DNA from: JAWBOD01 sp964651405
Lineage (GTDB): Archaea; Aenigmatarchaeota; Aenigmatarchaeia; Aenigmatarchaeales; Aenigmatarchaeaceae
Length of the DNA stretch: 24,627 nucleotides
Assembly (NCBI GenBank): GCA_964651405.1
Contig: CAZYZB010000010.1
Coordinates: forward strand, 1 to 24,627
Direction: 5' to 3'
The notes beneath the pieces were generated by a model that searched no databases, had not been told where the DNA came from, and saw only the letters and a program-made list of their open reading frames with translations. Both the position numbers and the translations under genes were made by a program. Below are positions 1 through 8,136 of this stretch, in pieces. How positions within the stretch are numbered: the first letter of the stretch is position 1; each line of letters opens with the position of its first letter.

Positions 1-269
1 CCTCCAACAATTAAAGGAAGGAAAAAATCAGGCTTTCTTAATGATATATAGCCTACAAGAAATATTACAGGCGTCATTATGAAAAAATAAAACACAGTTG
101 TCAAAGCTACTATAGAAGCATATACCTTCGGATGCATTGGTATTTCAGCTTGAAAAAGGTCTAACTTAAGTGACGGTCTGGACTTGGCAATAACAGCACC
201 TACTCTTTCGAATACTTTTGCCTCCTTTATTGCTTTTTTCAAAGGAAATGGTACAAAAGGTATCATCAT
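1..269 (-). CDS. Type IV pilus assembly membrane platform protein (TadC/GspF/FlaJ-like), N-terminal part
   Basis: The reading frame starts at the first of two adjacent ATG codons, one base after the stop of the secretion ATPase, and runs off the window edge, so only about 89 residues are visible. They comprise a basic amphipathic segment (starting MMIPFVPFPLKK), then a cytosolic stretch ending near PMHPKVY, then a long hydrophobic segment that looks like a first membrane span, and the start of a second after a short RKP turn. In archaeal pilus and archaellum systems the gene just after the ATPase almost always encodes the polytopic TadC/FlaJ platform protein, which anchors the ATPase and passes pilins into the fibre. 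The family call rests mainly on this position and on the hydrophobic pattern; the diagnostic C-terminal domains lie outside the window. Confidence 0.7.
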   Translation of the reverse strand, partial: MMIPFVPFPLKKAIKEAKVFERVGAVIAKSRPSLKLDLFQAEIPMHPKVYASIVALTTVFYFFIMTPVIFLVGYISLRKPDFFLPLIVG

Positions 270-270
270 A

Positions 271-1812
271 TTAAACAGCTGTTTTTAATTCTTCTGCGAG
301 AGTTCTTCCAATAATTTCTTCAGGTTTTCCCTTAGACTTGACAATTTTTAGTATTTTATTTTTGTCATGATAATATTCTGCAACAACCTTTCCTACCGTG
401 TTAACAGTTCTTACATTGTTGTCAAGCATCCATTGGAGTATTGATTCCTTTTCTTTAAGGTCATCCTCCATTTGGTCATCTGTCATTCCTGTGTGCAACC
501 TTATTTCGTTTATTAATCTTATGCTGCTTCTTGCTTTTTCTATTGTATCAGTGGTTGGTTTCCATCTGTACAGAATTTCTAATCTTGATCCAAATTTACC
601 TGATTCACCAGGGATGAATTCTGCTACTTCTAAAGTTCTTCTGATTCCAAGTCTTCTATGCCTATATTGGACTATGACAAGATGTAAAGATTCTAGAAGA
701 CTTTCTGGAATATCTATAGGTGGATTTGTTAATCTTCTTATTACTTGTTCTGCTCTATCAGCGTGTAATGTCGCATAGACGCTATGACCAGTGTGCATTG
801 CTTCAAATAGCACTTCTGCTTCCCTCTGCCTTCTTATCTCTCCTACCACGACTCTATCAGGTCTCATTCTTAGCGAATTGATTAGCAAGTCAAGCATTGA
901 GACTTCACCTTTTCCTTCAGGGTTCGGTTCTCTAGTCGTTAGAGGTATCCAATGTAAGAAATCAGGTAAACGAAGCTCACGTGTGTCCTCTATGCTTATA
1001 ATTCTATGGTTTGGAGGTATGAAAGGCATAAGGGCGTTTAAGACAGATGTTTTACCTGAAGCAGTTCCTCCTGCAACTAGTATATTCAATTCATACTGCA
1101 TGCATAACCATAACAGTGCAGCAATTTCCTTTGTCATTGTTTTTTGAGAAGGATCAATAAAATGAATTATAGTCCAAGGTTCTCTTCTAAATTTTCTTAT
1201 TGTTATAGTATTTCCTTTTGTTGATATTGGGAATAAAGTAGCATTGACTCTGTCTCCTGTTATTAGGTGTGCATCCATTAATGGATTTAAGTTTGTAATT
1301 TGTCTTCCAACTTTTCTACCGATTAGACTTGCATAGTTGTATATCTGCTCTTCTGTTGGAACAATGATATTTGTCTTTAGCCAACCCCATTTTTTATGAA
1401 ATACCCAAACGGACTCTGAAGAGTTGTTAATGACAACTTCTTCAAGGTCATCATCATTTAATACAATCTCTAATTTTCCCATTCCAAGCATTTCATGAAC
1501 CAAAGTTCCGGCTAAAATATTCTTTTCCTTATCAGGAACTGTTGGTAGTTCTTGAGATATCGCATTCTTGGCACTTTCCAAGAACCTGTTCTTTATGTCT
1601 TCCATTACCTTAGGATCAAGAATCTCAGAAATCTCGATTTTTACTACTTCTATTAATCTCTCCTTTATAGACTCTAAAACAGCTTGGGTAGCAGGTTCTA
1701 TTGTTGAGAATTTTACTTCATAAACTGGAGTATACTCTTCAGGTCTTTTTACTATATCAACTCTTGCAGGAACGTTGTCAGCGACAATAACATAACTTTG
1801 TAAAGTTTCCAT
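271..1812 (-). CDS. Type II/IV secretion system ATPase (PilB/TadA/FlaI family), pilus assembly motor
   Basis: A 513-residue hexameric AAA-like motor that hydrolyses ATP at the cytoplasmic membrane to drive pilin polymerisation. Visible motifs in order: an N-terminal domain (about 1-230, helical around 40-110), Walker A GGTASGKT at 248-255, Asp box IISIEDTREL at 271-280, Walker B-like RPDRVVVGEIR around 317-327 and His box MHTGHSVYATLHAD at 339-352. The order and spacing match the TadA/VirB11/PilB superfamily. The last 100 residues are charged and helical. The start is set by a GGTGA ribosome binding site ending four bases before the ATG, overlapping the stop of the upstream coiled-coil gene. 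The downstream gene follows after one base. Whether the fibre is a pilus, an archaellum or another appendage cannot be decided from the ATPase alone. No typical FlaH or archaellin gene is present, so a pilus is more likely. Confidence 0.95.
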   Translation of the reverse strand: METLQSYVIVADNVPARVDIVKRPEEYTPVYEVKFSTIEPATQAVLESIKERLIEVVKIEISEILDPKVMEDIKNRFLESAKNAISQELPTVPDKEKNILAGTLVHEMLGMGKLEIVLNDDDLEEVVINNSSESVWVFHKKWGWLKTNIIVPTEEQIYNYASLIGRKVGRQITNLNPLMDAHLITGDRVNATLFPISTKGNTITIRKFRREPWTIIHFIDPSQKTMTKEIAALLWLCMQYELNILVAGGTASGKTSVLNALMPFIPPNHRIISIEDTRELRLPDFLHWIPLTTREPNPEGKGEVSMLDLLINSLRMRPDRVVVGEIRRQREAEVLFEAMHTGHSVYATLHADRAEQVIRRLTNPPIDIPESLLESLHLVIVQYRHRRLGIRRTLEVAEFIPGESGKFGSRLEILYRWKPTTDTIEKARSSIRLINEIRLHTGMTDDQMEDDLKEKESILQWMLDNNVRTVNTVGKVVAEYYHDKNKILKIVKSKGKPEEIIGRTLAEELKTAV

Positions 1813-1816
1813 CAGT

Positions 1817-2656
1817 TCACCTTTTTAAAAATTTGAAGAATTTTTTATTTTGAATTTTATCCTTCTTTTCGCCTACAATACTTTTCATTTTTAATGCTTT
1901 TTCATGCATCTCTTTTCTTTTTTGTCTAAGTTCTTCTGTCTTTTCTTTATGCCTGGCAAAAATATTCTTTAAGCCAGCCATTGGAACCGAAACTGGTTTA
2001 TTTGCTAGTACTTTAATTAGTTTCATCTCGTTCTCTAGGCTAATTATTTCATTTTCTATAGTTTTTTTGTTTTCATCCAAGTTTTTGATGTCATTTTCAT
2101 GTTCTTCCATTGTCTTGATATGCTCATTTATCTTGTTTTCCATCTGGGTTATGTCAGACTTTATATTTTCCACTTCATTGCTTATAGAGTCTGACAAATT
2201 TTTTATTTCCTCAGCTTTTTTAACTATCTCTTCTCTCTTGCCTTCAAGTTCATCTATATTTTTTAGATTCTTCTCCAAACCCTTTAACTTGATTTTTAGC
2301 TCAGCATCTAACTTGGAGAACTCTTTACTGCTTATTTCGACCTTTTCCTCAACAACATCAACCTTTTTTTCAAATTCTTTGGTCTTTTCCTCAACTTCTT
2401 CTTTTCTATTTTTAAGTTCCTTTTCCTTTTTTATCAAGTCTCTTTTATCTAAGCTCTTAAGAATTATCTGTGGTTCACCTAACGCTGGATAAATAAGCTC
2501 TACATAACCACTATCTTCGAGAATTTTTACCCAACTCTCTACTTGCTTTTCATTTGTCTTTAGTAATTTGGCAGCCTCATCTAGTGTTAATTTTTTCTTT
2601 TCATTTAATATTCTTGCAAGCTCGTCTATAGATGTTTCTATTAACATATCTGCCAT
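1817..2656 (-). CDS. Winged-helix plus long coiled-coil protein of the pilus operon
   Basis: A 279-residue soluble protein. Residues 1-75 resemble a winged helix-turn-helix (TLDEAAKLLKTNEKQVESWVKILEDSGYVEL, then a PQIILK wing). Residues about 75-215 are an almost uninterrupted Lys/Glu-rich coiled coil. A conserved-looking PVSVPMAGLKNIFARH stretch (about 221-236) precedes a basic C-terminal tail ending FFKFLKR. It is the first gene of the operon with the secretion ATPase, whose ribosome binding site overlaps this stop codon. I do not recognise a named family. By position it could be a cytoplasmic scaffold between the motor and other components, or a regulator. The winged-helix fold alone does not prove DNA binding. 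Confidence 0.8.
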   Translation of the reverse strand: MADMLIETSIDELARILNEKKKLTLDEAAKLLKTNEKQVESWVKILEDSGYVELIYPALGEPQIILKSLDKRDLIKKEKELKNRKEEVEEKTKEFEKKVDVVEEKVEISSKEFSKLDAELKIKLKGLEKNLKNIDELEGKREEIVKKAEEIKNLSDSISNEVENIKSDITQMENKINEHIKTMEEHENDIKNLDENKKTIENEIISLENEMKLIKVLANKPVSVPMAGLKNIFARHKEKTEELRQKRKEMHEKALKMKSIVGEKKDKIQNKKFFKFLKR

Positions 2657-2665
2657 ATATTTTCC

Positions 2666-2678
2666 CTAATCAAATTAG
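2666..2678. promoter_or_regulatory. Palindrome CTAAT-CAA-ATTAG before the ATPase operon
   Basis: A perfect 5-bp inverted repeat with a 3-base spacer, 10 bases upstream of the ATG of the coiled-coil gene and downstream of a candidate TATA element on the minus strand. The position fits an operator near the transcription start. A similar CTAAC-TAA-GTTAG palindrome precedes rubrerythrin at 16896-16908. Short AT-rich palindromes arise by chance, so support is modest. Confidence 0.3.
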
Positions 2679-2720
2679 TTCTTTTATCCCATATAAAATT
2701 AAGTTTTACTACAGTTAACT

Positions 2721-2735
2721 TAATATTTAATATAA
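2721..2735 (+). promoter_or_regulatory. TATA box of the glycine-rich surface protein gene
   Basis: An AT-only stretch (taatatttaatataa) centred about 24 bases before the ATG at 2751. There is no ribosome binding site between, which fits leaderless archaeal transcription starting at or near the start codon. Confidence 0.5.
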
Positions 2736-2750
2736 GAACAAAATATCTTT

Positions 2751-3365
2751 ATGAGGAAAAGGTACTTGATAATTATAATAATCTTAGTCTTAGTTGTTTC
2801 AACTTTTTCAATTATGTTTTATTTAAGTTTACCGACAACTTTTCCTAATGTTTTTAATGAACCACAAAATCAAGGAAATGATTCTCAAGAAGATAAAGGC
2901 TTTTTAGGATTACCTTTTAAACTTCCTTGGCAAACTACAACACAAACACCCTCAAATAAAAGTTCAGGTGGTGGCGGTGGCGGAGGTGGACAACAAGGTG
3001 GTGGAGGTACAGGTGGCAACGTAGATAATCCAACACCACCTGCACCAGAAGTTTATACACTAAGTATAAATTCCATTCCAGCTAGTTTGAGAATTTATGC
3101 AGGTTATTACATTAATAATGTAGTGTCATCTTCAACATCTAGTGCTCCATATAATTTGAAAGCAGATTCTGGCTCAGTTGCTTGTGTTATACCAGCGTTT
3201 GTGATTGGTGGTGGGAGTTTAAGATGGGAAGTAGATGGAATAAATTGTGAATTTTCTTTGTGTGAAGAATTTTACCCTATTGAAACAGAAATTTTATATA
3301 CTGATTACGGCTGCTTGATAAGGATGAATGCTAATCGTGCAGTTACTTTATATTATTCGACTTAA
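2751..3365 (+). CDS. Membrane-anchored surface protein with Gly-rich linker and InlB-type repeat-like domain
   Basis: A 204-residue protein with a basic start (MRKR), one strong membrane segment at about 5-27, a polar low-complexity spacer at 28-72, a glycine-rich linker at 73-89 and a Pro-rich hinge at 92-99. A C-terminal beta-rich domain spans about 101-204. Its ending (GCLIRMNANRAVTLYYS) and the internal SLRWEVDGINC resemble the divergent InlB B-repeat / Flg_new_2 surface domain, where a GW.GDC stretch precedes a C.VTMNAN..VTA.Y strand. Several cysteines (GSVACVI, GINCEFSLCEE, DYGCLI) could form disulfides outside the cell. It is read divergently between two minus-strand pilus blocks, so it has its own promoter. 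It may be a surface or pilus-associated protein; the partner is unknown. Confidence 0.8.
   Translation: MRKRYLIIIIILVLVVSTFSIMFYLSLPTTFPNVFNEPQNQGNDSQEDKGFLGLPFKLPWQTTTQTPSNKSSGGGGGGGGQQGGGGTGGNVDNPTPPAPEVYTLSINSIPASLRIYAGYYINNVVSSSTSSAPYNLKADSGSVACVIPAFVIGGGSLRWEVDGINCEFSLCEEFYPIETEILYTDYGCLIRMNANRAVTLYYST
2967..3020 (+). repeat. GGN-rich tract encoding the glycine linker
   Basis: A run of GGT/GGC/GGA codons, interrupted once by CAACAA, forms many closely spaced GG doublets in otherwise AT-rich DNA. It encodes residues 73-89 of the surface protein. It could change length by slippage and could form a two-layer G-quadruplex in the coding strand; both are inference. Confidence 0.6.
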
Positions 3366-3398
3366 TCATATAATTTCTTATTATTCGCATCGCTAATT

Positions 3399-4340
3399 TT
3401 AGCAAGCAGTATTTAGTGTACTATTCAAATTATAGTCAGTTGCAGCTTGGCAACTTATTTTAAGCCAATTATAAATAGAATCAAGCGGAGGGTCATAAGT
3501 TTTCGAAGAATTTAAAAGATAGCCCGGTATGTTTTTCCAATATTCGTAATCCAATACGCTCAATGAGGGGTTGGGACTTTCATGTTCTGGTAAATAAATA
3601 AAGGATTCTAAGCCATAGGCAGATGAAGTAGTTTTACCTTCAAGTCTGTTCAAGAAGCTTGGACCACTTATAGAACTATAGTAATATTTATTGATGACAT
3701 TGAATGTAAGATTACTCAAGTTTGTTGGTGGATCTAAAATCTTACTAAATGGAGATTTCTTTATAGTTCTAAAGATTGTTCCATTTGTTTTAATTTGATA
3801 CAACGGGTCTTGTATATTCTCTATTGATATTGCTTCAGCTATTGACATATTTTTTAAAATACTCATTTCAGCTCTGTTATCAGAAATATTTATATAAACT
3901 GTGGTGCTGAACAGTATGCTAAAACTATCATTCTGAGTCACATCAAGAGACATGAGTGTTAAATTTATATCAAAACCAGAGTTCAATGCAATATCACTGA
4001 TACTTTTTTTCCATTCTGAAAAGTTTTTCTGATCAACAAAGGTCTGATTTCCATACAAGGTTCCATTTTCTATAACTTCAATTAATCTTAATGAGGCGTT
4101 ATCCAAACCAATTCCATTTGACATTGAAGCATTAACCGCAGCAACCATAGCCCTTTTACCATTTATCTGTAGAAATCTTGACAAGTCTTCTTTTATACTT
4201 TCTGAAAAATATTGCAATTCATCTGATCTTATTTTAGTAGCAATATTTTGAGGGATTGCGGTCTGTGAGTAAAATAATATTAATGCTAAAATAGGCATTA
4301 TAAACAAAGCTATCATAATACTATAAAACAATCCTTTCAT
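3399..4340 (-). CDS. Pilin-like secreted protein with class III-type leader
   Basis: A 313-residue protein starting MKGLFYSIMIALFIMPILA. I chose the ATG at 4340, which overlaps the upstream stop as ATGA and has a GGTTTGGT Shine-Dalgarno-like stretch before it. A longer in-frame start at 4376 would lie inside the upstream gene and bury the leader. The Lys-Gly junction followed by a hydrophobic segment of about 18 residues fits cleavage by a prepilin peptidase and insertion as a pilin-like subunit. The rest is extracellular, rich in Asn-X-Ser/Thr sequons (about 15 by eye), with a Cys pair near the end (KISCQAATDYN...NTAC). It is last in a five-gene overlapping cluster. I recognise no domain; it is probably a minor pilin or pilus-associated protein. 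Confidence 0.8.
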   Translation of the reverse strand: MKGLFYSIMIALFIMPILALILFYSQTAIPQNIATKIRSDELQYFSESIKEDLSRFLQINGKRAMVAAVNASMSNGIGLDNASLRLIEVIENGTLYGNQTFVDQKNFSEWKKSISDIALNSGFDINLTLMSLDVTQNDSFSILFSTTVYINISDNRAEMSILKNMSIAEAISIENIQDPLYQIKTNGTIFRTIKKSPFSKILDPPTNLSNLTFNVINKYYYSSISGPSFLNRLEGKTTSSAYGLESFIYLPEHESPNPSLSVLDYEYWKNIPGYLLNSSKTYDPPLDSIYNWLKISCQAATDYNLNSTLNTAC

Positions 4341-7300
4341 GACCAAACCCTTACCCTTATAATAGACGGACCCCACATGTACGGAACTTTTTTAATAGTA
4401 TTGTTTTGGAAAAGTATTTCGTTATTAGTAAAGCTCACATAACCTCCAATTGATTCGTTAAGCCTATGATAAGCTTCATTTATCGCACCATCACAAGTTT
4501 CGTTTATACCTCCATAACCAACAGCTCCTTTAACTCTTATGGTATAGATGACTCTATCATCAGGAGAGCCACCGCTTTTTTCAGTAATATTAGGGCTGAT
4601 TCCTGTCTCAATTCTCATCGAGTTGTTTCCTGATGAAATATCATTGACGGGTATATGAATTATGAACGGGTCTCCTAACCCTGTATAATCACTTCCATAT
4701 TTTGTGAGATTATACACTTCTTTCCAAATTCCAGTAGCACTCGAATTTATCCAGAGCATATCAGTCCAATTATCAGATGAATAAGAAGTTATTTTTGCAT
4801 TTACAACTTTGACTTTGTCAGAGGTGTTAAACCAACCTTCTTTATATGGCTTGTCAATAGTATCTCCTGTTAGATTTTTTAGTCTTGGCGTCTCTATAGT
4901 TAAAGATATTTCTCCATATTCATATGGAATTATAAGTGGTGAATATTGTAATTCTATGTAAGAATCTGAATAAAGAACATTGTTGATTTTTGCGTTACTA
5001 CTTATGTTTGCCTTTTGGGTTGTATAACCTAAATGTACGAACCATTGTCCAAATCCTTGGTATATTTGTGTTAGTTCGTTCACGTTGCTGCTTTGGGCGT
5101 ATCTTACAGCTCTACAATCAGCTTGGGTTCCATTTGGAAGAGTTACATTACCTATCCAACATGGTGAAGACGAACTAAAATTATTTTTACATCCACCAAT
5201 TACAGTTCCTAGTATTTCAAACCTATCATAATTTACCCATTCGTTAGTGCTAGAAGATTTTTGACGTATTCCTATGCATGTGTTAGAACTTTTATAATCT
5301 GTTATATTTATCTGTCTTTCTTCAAAGTCGGAGGATGAACCAGTTCCACTATCCCATATATTAACCCATCCTGACCCGCTGTTGATATCTATTCTACCAT
5401 ACTCTCCTGCATCTAAACCGCTCTTCATCCACCAAAAAGTTAAATACGCCTTTGAATACGGCGTTAAATCTACACACTTAATTAGCGCTTCAGACCCTGG
5501 GAATAAATCATTCCAGTAGGCAGTTCTTAATGCATATGAACCAAATTCAGATGTATCTTGACCTCTTATACGTGAATTGCCTGTATCTAAACAAGTATTC
5601 CAATTATTGCTTGGAGTAAAATTGGTTGGAGCAAAACTACAATCACTACCAATTGACCAAGTTTCAAAATCATCATAAAAAACAGTGTTATTTACAATGG
5701 CTGTAGCGTTCCAATAGCAGTCTGGGGCTGCTTCGCAGCTTCCTTGAGTATAAACTTGTTCACAATTTAAGACTCTACAAACACTACAGTTCCAACAAGC
5801 TATTCTTTGAAGTGTAAAGTTATCTGCACTGTTACTGAATCCTACTGAAAAAACAGTATAATTCTTACTTCTTGCTTCGCATGACTTGTTTAATGCTTCT
5901 AACTTTGCAGGATAAACAGGATCGAGTTCATCATAATTCCCTTCCACAGATCCTCCATAGATACCGCACCAATCACCATTTAAACATTGATTCGCAATGC
6001 CATCGCTCATCACTAGCATTCCCTTAAATCTAGGTTCTGATACAGTATCTAGCGTTCGAGTTGCATTAAGTATGCCGCAGGACATACATGTAGATGCACT
6101 AGCTGTATAGGCGCTGATGTTGCCCTTTAAAGCTACTGAATTATTGCTTAAAGGATGCGTATTTGAAAGTGTACTTCTATAGCTCACTAATCCAACCCTA
6201 TTCCCAGAAGTACCTAAAACTGTATCAACAAATGTTTTATCGACATTTTTAGCTATATCAATTCTTCTATTTTGTACACCAACTATTCCTTTACAATCAG
6301 GAGTAACATTGCTTGGAGGAGGACTTTCAACATCGCATTCAGTCATACTTCCGGAAACATCTGTGATTAAGATTGCATCTGCAGTTCCAACTCCTGGTTT
6401 CATTTCAAATCCTTCTACTCCAAACCTTATGGGAACTGTTTTGTTGCTAACATTATTGATTAAATTTTGTTGGCTAGTAAAATTCTGCCATATGTCACTA
6501 TAAGATAAATTAATCTTTTGTTCTCCTGTGACGTTGCTTCTAAAAACTTTAACATTGCCGATAGTAAGGTAAGCAGTAGCATTTAGTGTAACATTATTGA
6601 AATAATGAAGATAGGATGTCATGTTAGTCAGCGTACCAGGAACATAGAATGAGTCATAAAGATTAAAGAATCCACTAATCCCAGGGAACCAATAAATATC
6701 TTTACCAATTTGTTCTGTAGGAGCTAGTTGAGTCGTATTGTAGGTTACTCTGAAATAACCTCCTCCTATGAAAGAATTATTTCCAGTAAAGTTAAAATTT
6801 ATAGTGTTATTACCTTCAGTGAAATTAGAACAATTTCTGTTGGCTACATTTACATCAGGTTCATAATACGGATTATAATTAGGATCTTTACATATAACCC
6901 ACTTATCAGCTCTCATTGATCCACCTCCAGCAGTACCATTGCTATAATTTCCTGAATAATTGCCGTTTATATAAAGAGTAAAATTGCTGCCATCATTCAT
7001 TTCCATATATGCTTCTAATATTTTGTCAAAGGAAGGCAAAGTTATATTCGTAGTTATATTTCCATCGCCAACATATCCTCCAAGATAGACATAAGATGAG
7101 TCTTTCTTTCCTTTTATGCTAGTTACATATGCCATTGCGACACAACCACTTACGGTCTTATTAGATTCATATCCCGAAGCTATTCTTCCTGAAGAAATTC
7201 CTGCTTCCGAAGTTGATTCAGATGGTGTATCAGATAAGTAGATATTATCATCTTCTACAAGAAGTTGGTAGCCTACATTGTTAGGCAAAATGTTTCCTAA

Positions 7301-7636
7301 AATATCTTTTGTTATTTCGGCTGCTGCTGAGCTTGATGACGCATTATTTTCAGCCCATAACATTCCTATGACGTCTATTGCATTATCGTTCCAATAATTT
7401 TCATTCAAAATTCCACTTTGATTTAAATCATCAAGTAAAGTCTGATTTGTAACCTCTCTAAGAGTTGATTTTGAAAGTATGTTTAGAGAATCTTCTGATA
7501 AGGAATGTAGTTGTTGGGCTGTTAAAAAAGGTGATATTGATTCTATTCTAAAGAATATTAAAAGAGAAATTATCGAAATCATCAATAGCATTGCTATTAT
7601 AGAGTCTAAGGTTAGAACAATACCTTTCACGACCAT
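4337..7636 (-). CDS. Giant pilin-like adhesin with vWA domain interrupted by a jelly-roll domain
   Basis: A 1,099-residue protein. The N-terminus MVVKGIVLTLDSIIAMLLMI has a Lys-Gly prepilin-type junction and a membrane or pilin helix to about residue 29. Residues about 175-300 look like a beta-rich jelly-roll. The vWA domain starts near 410 with the MIDAS motif DVSGS at 426-430, a candidate Thr at 516 and the MSDG Asp at 545, and reaches the strand and helix VFSVGFSNSADNFTLQRIA near 595-613. The expected last vWA helix (NVNELTQIYQGFGQ) appears only at 851-864. Between lie a Cys-rich linker (about 614-640) and a lectin-like or MAM-like jelly-roll (YDDFETW at about 644 to VNYDRFEIL at about 799). 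A further beta-rich region follows to the end. I count about 50 Asn-X-Ser/Thr sequons. A GGAGG ribosome binding site supports the ATG at 7636. Likely role: pilus-tip adhesion with metal-dependent ligand binding. Confidence 0.88.
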   Translation of the reverse strand: MVVKGIVLTLDSIIAMLLMISIISLLIFFRIESISPFLTAQQLHSLSEDSLNILSKSTLREVTNQTLLDDLNQSGILNENYWNDNAIDVIGMLWAENNASSSSAAAEITKDILGNILPNNVGYQLLVEDDNIYLSDTPSESTSEAGISSGRIASGYESNKTVSGCVAMAYVTSIKGKKDSSYVYLGGYVGDGNITTNITLPSFDKILEAYMEMNDGSNFTLYINGNYSGNYSNGTAGGGSMRADKWVICKDPNYNPYYEPDVNVANRNCSNFTEGNNTINFNFTGNNSFIGGGYFRVTYNTTQLAPTEQIGKDIYWFPGISGFFNLYDSFYVPGTLTNMTSYLHYFNNVTLNATAYLTIGNVKVFRSNVTGEQKINLSYSDIWQNFTSQQNLINNVSNKTVPIRFGVEGFEMKPGVGTADAILITDVSGSMTECDVESPPPSNVTPDCKGIVGVQNRRIDIAKNVDKTFVDTVLGTSGNRVGLVSYRSTLSNTHPLSNNSVALKGNISAYTASASTCMSCGILNATRTLDTVSEPRFKGMLVMSDGIANQCLNGDWCGIYGGSVEGNYDELDPVYPAKLEALNKSCEARSKNYTVFSVGFSNSADNFTLQRIACWNCSVCRVLNCEQVYTQGSCEAAPDCYWNATAIVNNTVFYDDFETWSIGSDCSFAPTNFTPSNNWNTCLDTGNSRIRGQDTSEFGSYALRTAYWNDLFPGSEALIKCVDLTPYSKAYLTFWWMKSGLDAGEYGRIDINSGSGWVNIWDSGTGSSSDFEERQINITDYKSSNTCIGIRQKSSSTNEWVNYDRFEILGTVIGGCKNNFSSSSPCWIGNVTLPNGTQADCRAVRYAQSSNVNELTQIYQGFGQWFVHLGYTTQKANISSNAKINNVLYSDSYIELQYSPLIIPYEYGEISLTIETPRLKNLTGDTIDKPYKEGWFNTSDKVKVVNAKITSYSSDNWTDMLWINSSATGIWKEVYNLTKYGSDYTGLGDPFIIHIPVNDISSGNNSMRIETGISPNITEKSGGSPDDRVIYTIRVKGAVGYGGINETCDGAINEAYHRLNESIGGYVSFTNNEILFQNNTIKKVPYMWGPSIIRVRVWS

Positions 7637-8136
7637 AGTATAACCTCCATTGTCACTTTTGTTACACTATCTTCAAGGTTAACTACTCCTAATCTTTTAA
7701 CTAGAACTAATTGCTCAGCATCATCTGGCGAAGTACCACATGTATAGAAATATGTAGGATCGCTTGGTTTCTGTAGTATTTTTTCCGTATTATTTTCTGT
7801 TAGTGTTATATTAAAATTGTAAGCTCCAACACCAAGCATTGTTTTTACAGTTTGTTTATTCATTTTTTTTAACTCTTCAAATTTTGTTAAATTAAATTTA
7901 CCATCATCATAAAGGCCGATAACTTCTACATTAGTAGAGTTCCAGTATTGAGGCTGACCGTTTGTAGTGGCTAGCAAGCTTCCAATTTCAATAGATTTGG
8001 TATACATATTATTCCTTATATCAGCTTCAGAGACATCAGTTTGAAGATTTTGATAATAAAGAGTAATTATTATCAAGGCCGAGAGAAATATAAAGAAACT
8101 TATCATAAAATCTGAAGAAAACAACTCAGCCTTCAT
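7627..8136 (-). CDS. Pilin-like secreted protein
   Basis: A 169-residue protein starting MKAELFSSDFMISFFIFLSA. The Lys-Ala/Glu junction and hydrophobic helix (to about 28) resemble an archaeal class III prepilin leader. The ATG overlaps the upstream stop by 11 bases and has GGTGA in front. The extracellular part has several Asn-X-Ser/Thr sites and one Cys (FYTCGTSPDDAEQLVLVKRLGVV). Its last residues (ILWS) overlap the start of the large vWA gene. The pattern matches small pilin-like proteins found in archaeal minor pilin clusters. The name rests on the leader, size and context only. Confidence 0.78.
   Translation of the reverse strand: MKAELFSSDFMISFFIFLSALIIITLYYQNLQTDVSEADIRNNMYTKSIEIGSLLATTNGQPQYWNSTNVEVIGLYDDGKFNLTKFEELKKMNKQTVKTMLGVGAYNFNITLTENNTEKILQKPSDPTYFYTCGTSPDDAEQLVLVKRLGVVNLEDSVTKVTMEVILWS

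Noticed and set aside
791..1147. 118-residue plus-strand open frame
   Set aside because: It lies antisense to the catalytic core of the secretion ATPase, whose motifs are unmistakable.
2067..2492. 141-residue plus-strand open frame rich in Ser/Phe
   Set aside because: It is the antisense shadow of the Lys/Glu-rich coiled-coil gene; AAA/GAA codons read backwards give Phe/Ser runs.
3366..3398. Terminator hairpin between convergent genes
   Set aside because: Only a weak AT-rich stretch and no stable stem; archaeal termination often needs just T-rich sequence, so no site could be placed.
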